Of a stretch of 6,091 nucleotides of DNA, positions 5,618 through 6,091 are shown one piece after another; positions within the stretch are counted from its first letter, which is position 1, and the number at the start of each line of letters is the position of its first letter. The DNA comes from Alphaproteobacteria bacterium (GTDB lineage Bacteria > Pseudomonadota > Alphaproteobacteria > G02398745 > G023898745). The position numbers and the translations under genes are program-made. The stretch is from contig DAHXKW010000064.1 of assembly GCA_027366195.1 (NCBI GenBank), forward strand, positions 1 through 6,091, written 5' to 3'. Below the pieces are notes generated by a model. The model was not told the origin of the DNA. It saw only the letters and a list, made by a program, of their open reading frames with translations, and made no database searches.

Positions 5618-5959
5618 TTATTTACCGGTTCCTTTTTGGTTTATATCGCTAATTTTTTTGGCAATATCTCCAAATCCCATTCTTGTTAAAGGATCATATA
5701 AACTACTTATATTTACAAACCCTCCTTCATCAATGTGATCAGGGATTAGTTCAAATACCTCCTTGGCTTTATCTTGATCAAATTGGTAAATTCTAGTTCC
5801 AAGCTTCATTAAATCGTTCGCTGAAGTACATTGACCAGCAAGTGTTTGCATAGTTTGATTCAAGCCTGTTCGTGCAGAATCTAACCGTTGCACAGCTTGA
5901 GTTAATGTTGGAAAATCATCTGACGTAGAAGCTTGCAAACTTAACAATAAAAATATCAT
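5618..5959 (-). CDS. Small hypothetical helical protein, possibly exported
   Basis: The 113-residue product starts at an ATG with GGAGTG 5 nt upstream. The first 10 residues (MIFLLLSLQA) are hydrophobic and end in a plausible cleavage site before STSDDFP, but there is no positively charged n-region and the segment is very short. It resembles the tail of a signal peptide, and the upstream in-frame codons (reading ...EFYRSVL before the ATG) would suit one, yet they contain no start codon before a TAA at 5989-5987. The mature part is predicted helical and polar, with a TPR-like flavour around NDLMKLGTRIYQFDQDKAKEVF, and holds a single cysteine. I do not recognise the family. Codons from about 91 onward (5690-5618) are duplicated in inverted form at the window's right edge; the inner copy described here is likely the real one. 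Confidence 0.6.
   Translation of the reverse strand: MIFLLLSLQASTSDDFPTLTQAVQRLDSARTGLNQTMQTLAGQCTSANDLMKLGTRIYQFDQDKAKEVFELIPDHIDEGGFVNISSLYDPLTRMGFGDIAKKISDINQKGTGK
5620..5690. repeat. Right-edge inverted repeat, inner arm (71 bp, perfect)
   Basis: It is the exact reverse complement of 6021-6091, with a 330-bp spacer. It lies in the 3' end of the small hypothetical gene, whose frame runs through it without interruption. Confidence 0.95.
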
Positions 5960-5964
5960 TAAAA

Positions 5965-5970
5965 CACTCC
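5965..5970 (-). promoter_or_regulatory. Ribosome binding site of the small hypothetical gene
   Basis: GGAGTG on the minus strand, followed by TTTTA and the ATG at 5959. It supports this start even though the resulting signal peptide would be unusually short. Confidence 0.6.
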
Positions 5971-6020
5971 GATAAAATTCTCTTACTTATGTTTAAATCA
6001 ATTTTGTAGTTGAAGCAACG

Positions 6021-6091
6021 TTTAACAAGAATGGGATTTGGAGATATTGCCAAAAAAATTAGCGATATAAACCAAAAAGGAACCGGTAAAT
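6021..6091. repeat. Right-edge inverted repeat, outer arm
   Basis: It is the exact reverse complement of 5620-5690 and is flush with the last base of the window. Read on the plus strand it encodes the same tail (MGFGDIAKKISDINQ...), but a TAG lies just upstream in that frame and there is no gene start. It is probably the product of a fold-back chimera or an assembly-graph end, not a second gene. Confidence 0.95.

Noticed and set aside
6010..6091. Second, plus-strand copy of the small hypothetical gene running off the right edge
   Set aside because: A TAG precedes the only upstream TTG in this frame, similarity stops abruptly at 6021, and the sequence is an exact inverted copy of 5620-5690.

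Overview
The window is AT-rich bacterial DNA, probably a complete short contig, because each edge carries a perfect inverted copy of nearby sequence that stops exactly at the edge. The gene set is an exported cysteine-motif protein with deaminase-like features, a small exported leucine-rich-repeat protein, a lone IS200-type transposase, TspO, an AlkD-like DNA glycosylase and a DUF6880 protein. This mix fits a host-associated alphaproteobacterium, for example an amoeba or protist symbiont of the Holosporales/Paracaedibacter kind. That placement is inferred from gene content only; there is no rRNA or marker gene here.

Layout. Positions 30-1808 hold two minus-strand genes, 51 bp apart, both with signal peptides and good Shine-Dalgarno sequences: the LRR protein (first transcribed) and the deaminase-like protein. 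Positions about 1939-2471 hold an IS200/IS605-type element whose tnpA is broken by a 2-nt deletion. Positions 2722-3955 hold a plus-strand unit, tspO then an alkD-like gene, behind a recognisable sigma70-type promoter. Positions 3985-5355 (minus) hold one 456-codon DUF6880 gene cut by a single in-frame TAA. Positions 5618-5959 (minus) hold a small unrecognised helical protein.

How the genes relate. The two exported proteins look like a small secreted, possibly host-directed, operon. TspO and AlkD are housekeeping or stress functions that are probably co-transcribed. The broken tnpA and the nonsense-interrupted DUF6880 gene suggest ongoing gene decay, as in reduced symbiont genomes, although each rests on one small lesion that could be a sequencing error.

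The main caution is that the outer repeats (67 bp left, 71 bp right) look like amplification chimeras or assembly ends. The last 12 codons of the leftmost gene and the last 71 bp of the window should therefore not be trusted. I see no CRISPR array, tRNA, rRNA, phage module or clearly new multi-gene system.
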